The position numbers and the translations under genes are program-made. Of a stretch of DNA of 60,000 bases, positions 1-11,900 are shown piece by piece; position 1 is the first letter of the stretch, and each line of letters begins with the position of its first letter. The DNA lies in contig OU612069.1 in the NCBI GenBank assembly GCA_914767715.1, positions 24,117,387-24,177,386 of the forward strand, written 5' to 3'. The stretch is from Membranipora membranacea. Lineage: Eukaryota > Bryozoa > Gymnolaemata > Cheilostomatida > Membraniporidae. Below the pieces are notes generated by a model. It was not told where the DNA came from. It made no database searches and saw only the letters and a list, made by a program, of their open reading frames with translations.

Positions 1-22
1 AACAACAATATCTTAATCTCAA

Positions 23-28
23 AATAAA
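23..28 (+). promoter_or_regulatory. AATAAA polyadenylation signal of a presumed upstream receptor gene
   Basis: AATAAA here is conserved with 56015-56020, which lies about 280 bases after the stop codon of the second receptor gene. In copy A the gene it would serve lies outside the window. Confidence 0.45.
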
Positions 29-216
29 GTTCAGTTGTGAAAAACCTGTCACATGAATTACAAATAAGCAAGGCAACCAAAATGTACATGGTCAAAGTAC
101 TTAGACCTGTATTTGGCATTAGCACGCTGTAGGCAATTTGTGGGATTAAAGTTAACCTCTTTGTCCTCTTTTGCATTATTGTACAAAATACAGGCAGAGG
201 TTTTTTTAACCTGCTA

Positions 217-376
217 GTCAATAATCACTAACCCGTAAGTCAGCCGTTGTTTATAATCAGTTCAACATACCATAATATAACTGATCTATGATTTTGAATG
301 TAGGCTTGCTCCAGTTGGATCAGCCATAATTTCAGAAGACTCACAGAATATGATCAGATATTAGATATATATATAT
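217..376. other. Segment of about 160 bp present only in copy A
   Basis: Copy B runs directly from 'aacctgcta' into 'tatatatcagg' (about 56206-56222). Copy A has about 160 extra bases between the same flanks, ending in an (AT)n run. I see no target-site duplication, so a deletion in copy B through the AT run is as likely as an insertion in copy A. Confidence 0.6.
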
Positions 377-3300
377 ATATCAGGTATTATTTGGTTTGCA
401 CAGCCAGTTTTCTCTTTGTGCCAGTACCCCAACCCAAACTCGGTATAATTTTGTTTTCACCAAGAGATGACTTCCAGTTTTTAATGAAATATGGACAACA
501 ATATTGCTTCTCTAAAATCAGCCAAATAATCTGTGATGTTTTCAGTACAATCAATTATTTTGATTGAATTTACACCGTCTCGGGCTTGAATTTGATCAAT
601 CTCATCGCATGCTAGGGGTTCAAACTAAGATGGGATATCAGCTGAATTAGTGGTCCTTGCATGATCTTAGCATGCACAGCAGATGCATTCACACTAAAAT
701 ATGATTACCCAGTAGTCAGCCATATGACATGGCGATTCTGGTGAGTCAGCTTCCAATAGTTCATTTGACTAGATGGGTATTAGAAACGATATGAATCGAA
801 GTCTTCCTTTTTACAAATGTGATTGTTATTGTCTCAAACCGGACTCATTTTCCTACAACATTAGTCAAACCTCTACTTTGCGTAAATGAATTCAACCATC
901 CAATGTTTGTTAACTTCGCACAGTAGTGTTGCAAATTATCCATGCTTGAGAACCTAGGTTGCAAAGACAACAAGTAAGTTGGCCAATTGGGCCACATTAG
1001 GGCATTGTCCTTACAGCTTGCAGTAAGACTCATCTGAGAGACGTTATTCAAACAGTTCTGCAAAACTATGTAAAATGTTACCCCCGGAAGGACTAGCCAG
1101 CTATCCTGAATTAGCTCAGTGATTTTAGGGGTGACTTTACTTAAATTTTATTTCTTTAGTTTCTTTCTCACCCTCATCATCCAAAGACATTCACCTCAGA
1201 TAATTACGGCAGCTATATGATATATATATATTCCATGTTTATTCTGGAGAAGAATAAGTCCTTAGGACTTGTACCCAGAAAACAGAAAAATTAATAAAAA
1301 TATGGTGTAGAATTAGAAAGACATGTAACTAAAAATTAAGAACAATGACAGGTAAAATTACAACGTACACGCAGGCATTAATTAGCAGTATAACATTACA
1401 CAAGTTGATACACAATAGCTAGGAAAAGAAAAGTTAGAACAATGTAGCAGTAGGCTAAAATGAAATGATAAGAACTGACTCATTAATTGAGAAGTTTGAG
1501 GACGTGGCTCCGAGTGGCATTTTTGAATGTAGCAAGGGATTGACTCAGCTTAACATGATTGGGTAATTCGTTAAACTTCTGAGCACCGAAATTAGCTAAA
1601 GCAAATCTAAAATTTTCCTTGGATAGTCTAAACCCAGAACTTTTAGCAAGCCGAGTTTCACTAGTTAATTTCTCGGGGAGCAGATTGGTATCAATTATTG
1701 GGACTAAACTATTAACAATTTTATAAAACGTCAGCAGATACAAATATTCGAAACGCAAAGTTAAAACAGGGATGTTGTAGGTCTTTCGAGTATTATCTTT
1801 AGAACTGTTATAGCCTATAATTTTCAAACATCTATTCTCAATTTTTTAAAATTCTTTTTTGACATAGTCGTTTGTGGTAAATAAAACAGGAGAGCTGTAT
1901 TCCAGATTAGAACGTATAAGTCCAATGTAGCTTAGCTAATTTAGGTGTCAGGAATTTTCTATTACGTTGAAAGTTGGTGACTATTGGATAAAGTTTTTGT
2001 TTAATTTTACTGGTATGAGATTTAAAATTTAATTTGTTATCAAGAATCACACCTAAGTACTTAATTTTGTTTGAAAATGAGATTATTAAATTTAAGTTCC
2101 GGAGGTTTGATGTTACGCTTTTTAGAAATGGTCATGACATCCGTTTTACCGCTGTTTAGAACAAGGCAATTTTCACTGTACCAACTGGATGCTTGATGAA
2201 TGCATTTTTCCATAAGTTTTGTGGAAATGTCTGGGTTTTCCCCACTGGTGACTAGTAGGCAGCCATCAGCATATAGATAACAATTTTTGAGCTCCATCAG
2301 ATCGTTAATAAACATGATAAACAGGAGTGGTCCAAGTACAGATCCCTGCGGCACACCAGTTATAACTCGACTGCATTCAGATACACAACCATTAACTTTC
2401 ATGGCCTGCTCTCGACTTGAAAGATAATTTTTAATTAAATTTGATGCATTAGAGTGGAAATTGAATTTCGTTAACAGTTTACTGGCAAGGATCGTATGGT
2501 TTACGCAATCAAAAGCTTTACGGATATCAAGCGCAGAAACTGTGACAAATTTTGACTCGTGCTTTGACAGCAGGGAACGAAATTTGTTGACTAGTTGAGT
2601 TAAAATTTGATCAGTGGATGTTCCATTTCTGAAACCAAATTGGCGAGAGGCTATTAGATCATTAATTTCCAGGTAATCACGAATTTGGTAATTTATTATC
2701 TTTTCTAGGACTTTACTTAATATTGGCACTAGCGAAATTGGTCTATAATTATTTGGCAAACTTTTCTTGCCACTTTTGAAAATTGGAATTACTAAGGCTT
2801 TTTTCCACACATCTGGAAACTCGTGACATTTAAGGCTCAGATTAACAATATGTGTCAATGGATTCAGAATCAAAGGCTCTAGGATTTTATAAATAAAGGC
2901 AGGGATCTGATTTAATCCCCCAGTTTTACGTGATTACAATGTGTGCAGATATTTAGACACCTCACTCGATGTAATTTCTTGAAAAGCAAATTTTGGAAAA
3001 CTGAAAGCTTTATCATTATCAAAGCCTGAGTAACTTTTATTGGACAATAGTTTAGCCTCTTCATTGAGATTGGCACCAATGGTAGAAAAATACCTATTTA
3101 GACATTCAGCGATCACTGGGCTTTCAGAAGTGTTGCAATTTTCAGATTCAATTTCTTGAATGACATTATTGCCTTGATAATTTTTACCTTGGAAAATTTT
3201 GATTTTTTGCCATTGGTCTAATGTTTTATCATTAAGAACTGCTCTCATTGCTCGCTTTTTGGCATCTCTTACTGCATTTGTTGCCTTGTTACGGATTAAA

Positions 3301-3695
3301 CGATAATGCTCCCAGGCAGTAGAATTTTTATCAAATCCGGTCTCAACAAACTTTTGAAATGCATCTTTTTTAAGGCTTGTTAGTTTAGATGCCACTGGAC
3401 ACTTCCAACAAAGATTGTTTTTCTGCTTTAAGCGTTGGGTTTTAAATGGTGCAAACTGCTCCACCAATAATTCTATTTTTGATTCTAAAATATTTGCCGC
3501 TTCGTGAACACAGTGAACATTCTCTACAATATTAAAATCGAGAGATTTCGCACTATTAAAAAACTCAAGATCATCAACGTTTCTGAAATCTCGCTTAGTG
3601 ACATAAGAAAAGCTGGCCTTAGGCCTTTTTAGATTAACTTTCATTTGAATTGCAAAATGATCACTAATATCACTTTTTATAACCTTGTGTTCAGG

Positions 3696-6244
3696 TGTAG
3701 TATTGTAAACTGTCCCCCGCGCAAAAACAACCCCGGGACACTTTACAATATTGTAAACTGTCCTGGGGACACTTTACAATAAAAACAGGCCTATTGTAAA
3801 CTGTCCCCCCTATTGTAAACTGTCCCCCCCCCCCTATTGTAAACTGTCCCCCCTATTGTAAACTGTCCCCCCTATTGTAAACTGTCCCCCCTATTTGTGA
3901 CTGTCCATATCGAGGGCCCAGCTGTTTATCACCATTCTAAATGGGTCAGATCATCTAACTGGAGCATACCATGATGTTCTGGCTGCCACTATGATGGCCA
4001 AAGTTGTACCATGGGGATGGTGGTGGGATCTCATTGAATGAGTGTATAAAGCCTCTTTTTCATATGGTACTTTGTAGATCTATTTTTCGCGAACACTAGT
4101 TATTTGAAGCTCCTATGATTCAGAGATGTCTGGTTTGCGAAGAAAGGTGCACTAAGCCAACAGTGGATAGATGTGTAGTTGCCACATCACAGAACACACA
4201 TACTTTCATTGCAGGTTCATGAGCCGCGCGAAAACAACCACCCCATTCATTCATCATAAAATCTACCTCCGTCAAGCATTTGCCTAGGAGTGATGGCAGT
4301 CAGTCACAAGTGTGAGCGGGAGAAATAATTACTTTTGAGCTTTTCATATTGTGAAGATGGGTATTGCACTGTAAAATATTGCTTAAGCCGCGCGAAAACA
4401 ACCACCCCCCAAGCTGTCTTATAAAGATATCTGTTGAAAAGTCTCAAACATAATGAACCGTAATTTTGCATCCATAATGTGATTGTCATAAGGTGACTGT
4501 GTACCAAATTTCAGATTAGTAGGTCAGAACTTAATGACACAGCGGATGATATGTCGTTCTTTGCAAGCTCATGAGTCGCGCGAAAACAACCACCCCATTC
4601 AGTCATCTTGAAATCTACCTCAATCAAGCATTTGCCTGTGAGTGATGAAAGTCAGTCACAAGTGAGACCTGGAGAAATAACCACTTTTGAGGTTTTCATA
4701 TTGTGCGGCCTGGTATTGGACTGTAAAACATTGCTTAAGCCGCGCGAAAACAACCACCCCCCAAGCTGTCTTATAAAGATTATCTGTCAAAAAGTCTCAA
4801 ACGAAATGAACCATGATTTTCTAGCAATAATGTGATTGTCATGAAGTGACTGCGTACCTAATTTTGGATTAAAAGGTTAGAAATTAATGACACAACGGAT
4901 GATATGTTGTTCTTTGCAAGTTCATGAGCCGCGCGAAAACAACCACCCCATTCAGTCATCTTGAAATCTACCTCAATCAAGCCTTTGCCTGTGAGTGATG
5001 AAAGTCAGTCACATGTGAGACCTGAAGAAATAACGACTTTTGAGTTTTTCATATTGTGCCGCCTGGTATTGGACTGTAAAATATTGCTTAAGCCGCGCGA
5101 AAACAACCACCCCCCAAAGTGTCTTATAAAGATTATCTGTCAAAAAGTCTCAATCATAATGAACCATGATTTGGCAGCCATAATTTGATTGTCATAAGGT
5201 GACTGTGTACCAAATTTCAGATTAGTAGGTTAGAAATTAATGACACAACGGATGATATGAAAAACTCAAAAGTGGTTATTTCTCCAGGTCTCACATGTGA
5301 CTGACTTTCATCACTCACAGGCAAATGCTTGATTGAGTTAGATTTCAAGATGACTGAATGGGGTGGTTGTTTTCGCGCGGCTCATGAACTTGCAAAGAAC
5401 AACATATCATCCGTTGTGTCAATAAGTTCTGACCTACTAATCTGAAATTTGGTACACAGTCACATTATGACAATCACATTATGGCTGCCAAATCATGGTT
5501 CATTACGATTGAGACTTTTTGACAGATAATCTTTAGAAGGCACTTTGGGGGGTGGTTGTTTTCGCGCGGCTTAAGCAATATTTTACAGTGCAATACCCAT
5601 CCTCACAATATGAAAAGCTCAAAAGTAATTATTTCTCAACGCTCACACTTGTGACTGACTGCCATCACTCCTGGGCAAATGCTTGACGGAGGTAGATTTT
5701 ATGATGAATGAATGGGGTGGTTGTTTCCGCGCGGCTCATGAACTTGCAATGAAAGTATGTGTGTTCTGTGATGTGGCAACTACACATCTATCCACTGTTG
5801 GCTTAGTGCACCTTTCTTCGCAAACCAGACATCTCTAAATCATAGGAGCTTCAAATAACTAGTGTTTGCGAAAAATATATCTACAAAGTACCATACCAAA
5901 AAGAGGCTTTATTCACTCATTCAATGAGATACCACCACCATCCCCATGGTACAACTTTGGCCATCATAGTGGCAGCCAGAACATCATGGTATGCTCCAGT
6001 TAGATGATCTGACCCATTTAGAATGGTGAAAAACAGCTGGGCCCTCGATATGGACAGTCACAAATAGGGGGGACAGTTTACAATAGGGGGGACAGTGTAC
6101 AATAGGGGGGGGACAGTTTACAATAGGGGGGGGGGACAGTTTACAATAGGCCTGTTTTTATTGTAACGTGTCCCCGGGACAGTTTACAATATTGTTAAGT
6201 GTCCCGGGGTTGTTTTCGCGCGGGGGACAGTTTACAATACTACA
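3696..6244. mobile_element. 2.55-kb foldback DNA element inserted in the LINE
   Basis: The element begins TGTAGTATTGTAAACTGTCC and ends with its exact reverse complement, flanked by a 4-bp duplication CAGG (3692-3695 and 6245-6248). Removing it restores an uninterrupted endonuclease reading frame, which independently confirms both boundaries. The whole element is an imperfect palindrome centred near 5260. Each arm contains a subterminal array of about 19-bp units (TATTGTAAACTGTCCCCCC; 3793-3895 and its inverse at 6065-6160), a unique stretch, and 352-bp repeats carrying the motif CGCGCGAAAACAACCACCCC. I find no transposase, so it is probably non-autonomous. A 4-bp target duplication occurs in a few DNA transposon superfamilies, but I cannot assign one. 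Confidence 0.88.
4213..5259. repeat. Three direct ~352-bp repeats inside the foldback element
   Basis: The phrase 'gagccgcgcgaaaacaacc' recurs at 4221, 4573 and 4926 (spacings 352 and 353), and each unit holds a second copy of the CGCGCGAAAACAACC motif about 165 bases later (near 4387, 4739 and 5093). The third unit runs into the inverted arm at about 5260, where the same units reappear reverse-complemented to about 5740. The small reading frames here (for example 4608-4835 and 4961-5188) are copies of each other within the repeat and are not genes. Confidence 0.85.
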
Positions 6245-6644
6245 CAGGTACTAAATTTTGAACACTTGAGAAAAGTAAGTCGATCGTAGTATTGGAATCT
6301 TTAAAACATCTAGTATACTCTCTAACGAGCTGTTCATATTGATGAAGTCTCATAAGGGTTTCAAGATTTTCTTTCGCTTGTGAATTACCGGACCAGTCAA
6401 TGTTAAAATCACCTACAATTACAGTTGGCTTTCGTAAATTGTGAGCATCCAATAGCTTTTCAAAATTACAGGAAACATCGGTGCTTGCAACACAAGGTGG
6501 ATTGTAAACAAGGACCAAACAAAATCTAGACTCAGCAAAAACAATTTTGATGCATAGAACTTCGGTCCCACCATGTGAAGTCAAATCAACTTTTTCGAAT
6601 TTTATGTTTTGTTTAACATTTTGCCATTTTGCCATTTTGCCATT

Positions 6645-6814
6645 TTGTTTGTAAAGTGAGCTCTGCACATGTGCAGTACCCTAAAATCACATATATCACA
6701 GGCTACTCCACATGTGCAATGCCTACATTACAATGACTCATGTCCCACAAAGATCAGATTAACCATAAATAGATAAAAATATGATTTTTTGTACTCAACA
6801 GTCTCTTTCATGAT
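6645..6814. repeat. Extra copy of a ~168-bp local sequence at the LINE 5' junction
   Basis: From 'ttgtttgtaaagtgagctctgc' to 'cagtctctttcatgat' this stretch repeats 7362-7532 almost perfectly. Copy B has the sequence only once (about 57598-57772). It therefore arrived together with the LINE insertion and lies between the truncated LINE 5' end and the empty-site flank at about 6812. Confidence 0.8.
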
Positions 6815-8874
6815 ACCTGATTTCTCTTACCGTGAATGTAAATGTTCTTATGTAAAAAGGGATCAGTGCAGTTGATAAAAAAAGACAAAAACAGAGCTTA
6901 TAACTTGCAATGACAAAAACTCATGTTTGCAAGATGCTAGATCTGTTTGGATTCAGATAGTATCCATGCTATACTATCGATTCTGTGTGGTTCAGCTAAT
7001 TCTCTGTTGGTTGCAAAACATTTATCCTCAGGCAGTGAGAGAAAAAACCGACTCCTGATAATTACATAAACATTAAACAACATTGGAACAAGCTGTTGCC
7101 AAAACTTTTCAACATTCTGAAAGTTTCCCTTGTCACTATTGATATCATGCCTCATATGTTGGCCAGCAATGAGTGAAAGTCGTCCCCGAAAGTTTTGTGA
7201 CGAGCAGAATCGTAAACCTCCCCTAAGGGTTAAGGCGACTTTTGCAGATTGTTTGTCTGAATAACCAACTTTCCCTCCCCTGTTGCCTGATTCATTGGCA
7301 ACAAACCTTGCAAGGCATTCATTTCAAAATATCAGAATGTGGAAGCTGCCATTTTGTCATCTTGTGTGTAAGGTGAGCTCTGCACATGTGCAGTACCCTA
7401 AAATCACATATATCACAGGCTACTCCACATGTGCAATGCCTACATTACAATGACTCATGTCCCACAAAGATCAGATTAACCATAAATAGATAAAAATATG
7501 ATTTTTTGTACTCAACAGTCTCTTTCATGATTGTGTTCCAGAGTGATTAAAGTTTCATACAAAGACTGAGTATGTGCTTTCTTTCTGTATAGACCCTGGA
7601 AGCCCATCAGGTGATCAAAGCAACTAATCGGAATCACAGCTCTTAAGAAAACATTAAATCATCTAAAGACTCCAACTCAATTCAACCTGAATGTAGGAGG
7701 GATCGGTCTGCAGTCTGCAGTAGATTGAATGTTGAACTGATTGTTCCTCAGATTAGAGTTATCTCATCGCAAACTAAGAGCAGCCGACTCCTCTAAACAC
7801 AAGATAATCTGAAAAAACTATTATTTTTTTCCAAACTATTCATTCCTAAAATGATATGAATACTGTTGTGTAAGTCTCATTGAACATTCACAGTAAATCA
7901 GCAGCTGATTCCCAAATTGGATATGAGTGCTGCCACTTAGTCAGTACTACCTTCATTTTATGGCTTTCAACGGTAAATCAAAATTATTCGATCTGTAATT
8001 CCAATTCATGAGGGTACTGCAACTTGTTCAGTAATCGACAATACTTCACACTGATCATTCAAATTTGATTTGAGTACTGCTGCTTATTTCTTGATTCATA
8101 GTAGATCACAATTAAAAAATCCCCTAAGTTTGCCCTAAATCCTGTGTCGGATTTATCACAGCATACTTCAATTGATTGCAAAGTGTCCTCCGTGAACTCT
8201 CAGTAAAATTGACATAGCACCTCAGCACAGGGGCACAATGATCTGAATTCTCTTGCCTGTTACTATCTTAATAGAAACTAAAGACAACAGTGACGGTCTA
8301 TTTATTCAGATATGAATCTAACTGATACAATACTTGCTATATTATGACACAAGCTCAGGAATCCCAAGAGACTAGAACCTAGACCATTGACTAGTTGAGC
8401 TATTCAAGGATGTATAAAGAATATAGAATAAAACATAGGATATATATACTAACAGATTTATGGCAGATATTTAATCGTACTAGTGCAAAGAATGAGAATA
8501 AAAGCAACCGGCACAAGTATTCAATCAGTAGCTATGTGACAGATCTCTTAACGCTCTGTCAACACAATATTTGGAATATGGAGTGCATTACATATTGTTA
8601 CAGATATTGTGTACCCTTCTCAACTATAGTGTTGACTCTCAATTGTAATATTACAGTATATGTAAAGTCGCAGGTGCTGTCAGGAAATGTAAGGGGGCCT
8701 AAGAGAAGGACAAGGTATTGTTATTGTGAACTTGGTAAGCTGATCTTCTCCTGTCGGAAAGCCGCCGTTTGGCAAGGTTGAAGTACAACAATTATCGGAA
8801 AAAGTTTTCGCGCTAAAGTTATTATAATTTCACGATCGAATGAGAACTTGTTCCCCCATGGTCATATAGTCATA
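6815..8874. repeat. Duplicated segment, copy A (middle), non-coding
   Basis: This stretch aligns with 57055-59151 in copy B with scattered substitutions and small indels, including about 40 bases at 58180-58225 found only in copy B. Open frames at 6937-7155 and 8395-8781 show no domain, and the second is broken in copy B. I see no gene here. It is the region 3' of the lectin-like gene. Confidence 0.75.
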
Positions 8875-8880
8875 TTTAAT
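8875..8880 (-). promoter_or_regulatory. ATTAAA polyadenylation signal of the lectin-like gene
   Basis: The minus strand reads ATTAAA about 38 bases after the stop codon at 8918. It is conserved in copy B at 59152-59157 at the same spacing. Confidence 0.5.
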
Positions 8881-8917
8881 TCAGTTTATCAAACACCATA
8901 TTATGATGTTCTGCAGA

Positions 8918-11900
8918 TCAGTTTGCAGGTACCGCGTTGATGTGAAGTATTTCCAGATGTTGAGATCGTGGCTGAGAGAACTCAGTTCGTATTCTGAGAG
9001 TATCACCTGCAGCTGAGCAGTTGTAGGAGTACCTTAAACCATCTGTACTGTTAATTGCTGCTGAGCAATCTGGGTTAAAGCCTCCTTTGATTACACTGAC
9101 TGCTGGCCCTGCAATATTGCGGAAATCGTTCATTAATGAATAATTGTGTATCCTCATGGCTAGCGGTATAATTTTTAATGAGCCTCAAGCATAATCTTGC
9201 ATAACATAACTTCTGAAGAAGGCAAAGAGTTCTGATTCTTCTCATAGTCATAGTAGGTCACTGTGCTTTGAAGAGAATGCAGTAATCAGTGATCAAACAT
9301 AGTCTAAAAACTTACTATATAACTTCCATACTGAGCTTACATCAGAACCACCACAGATCTGGCTTGGGTTTCCGATGCAGGCATCGCGGCAGCTAGTCTC
9401 ATTAACAGCTCCGTATCTACCATATTCATTACCACAGTAACAGCGAAAGAATCCCTGAAGTCCCATGTATACGAAACCTGTAATATAAGGTTTCGGATCT
9501 CACTCTTGAAATTCTTACTCGAAAGTGAACTCCTCAATTTTGAGCTTCAATATCTTCAGATCACATTAACCATACCTCTGAAGATGAAAAGATGATTATA
9601 ACTATACCGTCTTCTGTGGTCGGCAATAGGTTCAAGAATTGCACGATGAATGTATAAAGTAACAGACCTTCTGAGACACAGTGAGCAGCACAGACCTCTA
9701 TCTCATTATCGAAACCCCACAAATGTGATCCATCTAAGTCAGGATAGGTTGTATCATCTTGGTAACAGCCAATATAGCCATCTGCTCGATATACAATACA
9801 TTAATATTTTTACATTTCATTCAACACAACATGTTACAAAACTGTGTATTTGAAACTTCCGGTGGTAATACTACCACAACCACAGTAAATCAAATATTAT
9901 AATATCGTTTATATCATTTGAACCTGCACATCCTGCAACAAGCATATCGGATCGTTTTTGCTTTTTATAAATTACTAAATTCTTGTTCCAGAATTATTTC
10001 CCGAAGCCTTGAAGGCATAAAGTCATGGGATATTTGAAGCGCAAGAAGACTGGTTAACTATGTTACAGCAAGGCTCAGTCTTGATATAACTCAATTCTCT
10101 GCTTTCTTGATTTCACGTGTGCTGAGTGATTAGCAATACAAATTTGTCATTTTTAATTCCTTAATTAATACACTGCGAGCCAAAGCTTATATGTTGAGTT
10201 ATAAATTGGTCCGTACTGGAGTCAATACTGCAAATCCTTTGTTGCAAATTTCGATTCATATGCAATCAAATAAACGACAAATATGGTTGATTGTCAGTTT
10301 GCTTTTTCATATTTTCAGAGCTCAGAAAGCAGTCACTCAGGTAGCCAACCACATCGTTGGGTGTTATTATGTGCTGTATTTGTCTTGGCATATCTCGTAT
10401 TTGAGAGATATGCTTCTGAAACACTCTTTTTGCAGTATTTGAAACGAGAAAAAAATCCGTGCCAGAGGTGTGTGGCTGTGAAAACCTATGATTATTATTA
10501 AAAATCATTCATTCAAAATCATCACTTCATTTTTAGAAAAAAAGCTACCATCCTAGCAACACCTCCGTGTCATTCTATGTTAAATCTACATTTTTCGTTT
10601 TTCTTATTATTGCAAAATTTAAAATAATGATTAATTGGACGAGACTCACTGGGGAATCAAAAAACTTTGTTCATAAAGACAATGGCACTGGGCTCATTGA
10701 GATTTGTCTCATTCTAGATCAAGGAGTTAAAGTCTAGATGATCTATGATTTCAATTTCCAGTATGAAAATCCAATTGCTATGACCATTGATCTCTAATTT
10801 CCTTAAGAGATTGGAATCATTAAATATATAGTCGATAGTCATAGCTAAGGTTGGTGAATTTAAATAAACTAATCATAAAGCAGAATTTGAAATAATTACA
10901 GTGACCGGATGTTAAAACGATACATCAAACTGAACATACGAATACAAGTATCTGAAATAATCAGATAAAAGACAGTCAAGTGGCCTGTTTACTTGCCCTG
11001 TCAGCTCCTGATATTCAGAGACACTAAAGTAGCAGTAATGGCACTTGAGATAATGTTAACGAACTTTGACTTCTTCACTATTCAATAAATGTAGTGGTGG
11101 AGGAGGTTAACCTCAATGAATCCTATCATTCATTTTACATATAGCCAGATCCATACCTGCTACAGCTGATAATATTTCACATATGGCTGTAGGGTTTTAA
11201 ATGGGCACCAAAATATATGGTTCTCTTATGCCTTTTACCCTATATTAGCTTGCGGTTATCGTGAGGAGACAACTCAGTACACTCATCAGACGAGGCAAAA
11301 GCAGCATCTGCCTGCAAATCATCAGCGGTGGGTTATAAAGAGCTAAAACTTGGACACAATGTCATCAACCTAAGCTTTAAAAAAGCAGCAAATTCATCAG
11401 CATGATCTTCGTCTCTGACATAGCCACAGGGTAAAAATATCACTCAAAATTGCTGGAGGAAGAGATTTCATATCCTTATTGCTCTATTCTTTGACACAAG
11501 ACCAGGTTTTTTGGTTCAGTCCATGTTGCGTGCATATACATATTTTAGGTATACTTAGTCCAATTAAGCACTTGTGTGCTGTGAGACATGTTGCAGACAC
11601 TGCACAGGACATTGTTCTCAGGACTTATACAGCTCCTATAGCACCAACAACAGTGCTTTATAGGGCTTGAGCAATGTAAGACATATCCCATAGAGCACCT
11701 GCCACATCTCTTACAACACCCGTAGCCAGGATAAGTTTTTTTATGTCCCATGTAAAGCTAATTAGATAATGACCCTTGAATTACGGTGTGTATTTTATTG
11801 TTTAGAGTGATTTCACCAGTAACAGTTGCGCATAAAAATTAAATCTAAAGCTAATGTAGTGAGAGAGAGGTTTAAGAGCACATCATTCCTCAGTGCCCAC

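Larger units (their letters stand above)
1..1217. repeat. Duplicated segment, copy A (left part): flank downstream of an unseen receptor gene
   Basis: This stretch aligns in the same orientation with 55995-57052, which begins about 260 bases after the stop of the receptor gene at 54309-55736. Between about 480 and 1080 I count roughly ten substitutions plus one small indel against copy B, so identity is near 98%. No coding sequence is supported here: the small minus-strand reading frame at 845-1063 occurs in both copies but lacks any recognisable domain. By homology the first bases should be the 3' untranslated region of another receptor copy lying left of the window (inference). Confidence 0.85.
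1218..6645 (-). mobile_element. 5'-truncated non-LTR retrotransposon (LINE), split by a DNA element
   Basis: The unit reads on the minus strand with its 3' end at left, finishing in an (AT)n tail near 1218-1232. Homologous copy B has an empty site here: it passes from 'cagctatatgat' straight to 'atgatacctgatttc' at about 57045-57062. Going from the 5' end (right), the coding content is the second half of an APE-type endonuclease, a linker, the reverse transcriptase core and a C-terminal domain. The N-terminal part of the endonuclease and any ORF1 are missing, which is the usual 5' truncation. The domain order and RT motifs suggest the Jockey/CR1 group, but I cannot assign a family. The insertion is younger than the A/B split. 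Confidence 0.85.
1483..6668 (-). pseudogene. Decayed LINE ORF2 (endonuclease-reverse transcriptase)
   Basis: The endonuclease half (6668-6240) has the motif VIVGDFNIDW and continues at about 3698 with KSDISDHFA (the SDH motif) once the inserted element is removed. A linker follows to 2934, then the RT core (2873-2061) with NYRPISLVPILSKVLEK, the GFRNG.ST motif, the ALDIRKAFDCVNH motif A region and GVPQGSVLGPLLF. The C-terminal part is at 1827-1483. It is clearly dead. The catalytic box reads YADG (plus-strand 2262-2273) instead of YADD. An in-frame TAA at 2934-2936 separates LHTL from SRKTGG. There is a frame change just before KYLGVILD at about 2050, another near 1930, and a further stop near 1845. 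It could not have produced RT after these changes. Confidence 0.88.

Noticed and set aside
845-1063. 72-codon minus-strand frame conserved in copy B at 56694-56912
   Set aside because: It is conserved only because the whole segment is duplicated at about 98%. No domain, signal or splice evidence.
4304-5188. Open frames in the foldback element
   Set aside because: They are short, repeated every 352 bp with the repeat, and not transposase-like.
11545-11751. 68-codon Cys-rich minus-strand frame in the lectin-like gene intron
   Set aside because: No AG/GT borders in phase 1 and no resemblance to Apple, WSC or galactose-binding domains. The cysteines come from locally repetitive sequence.
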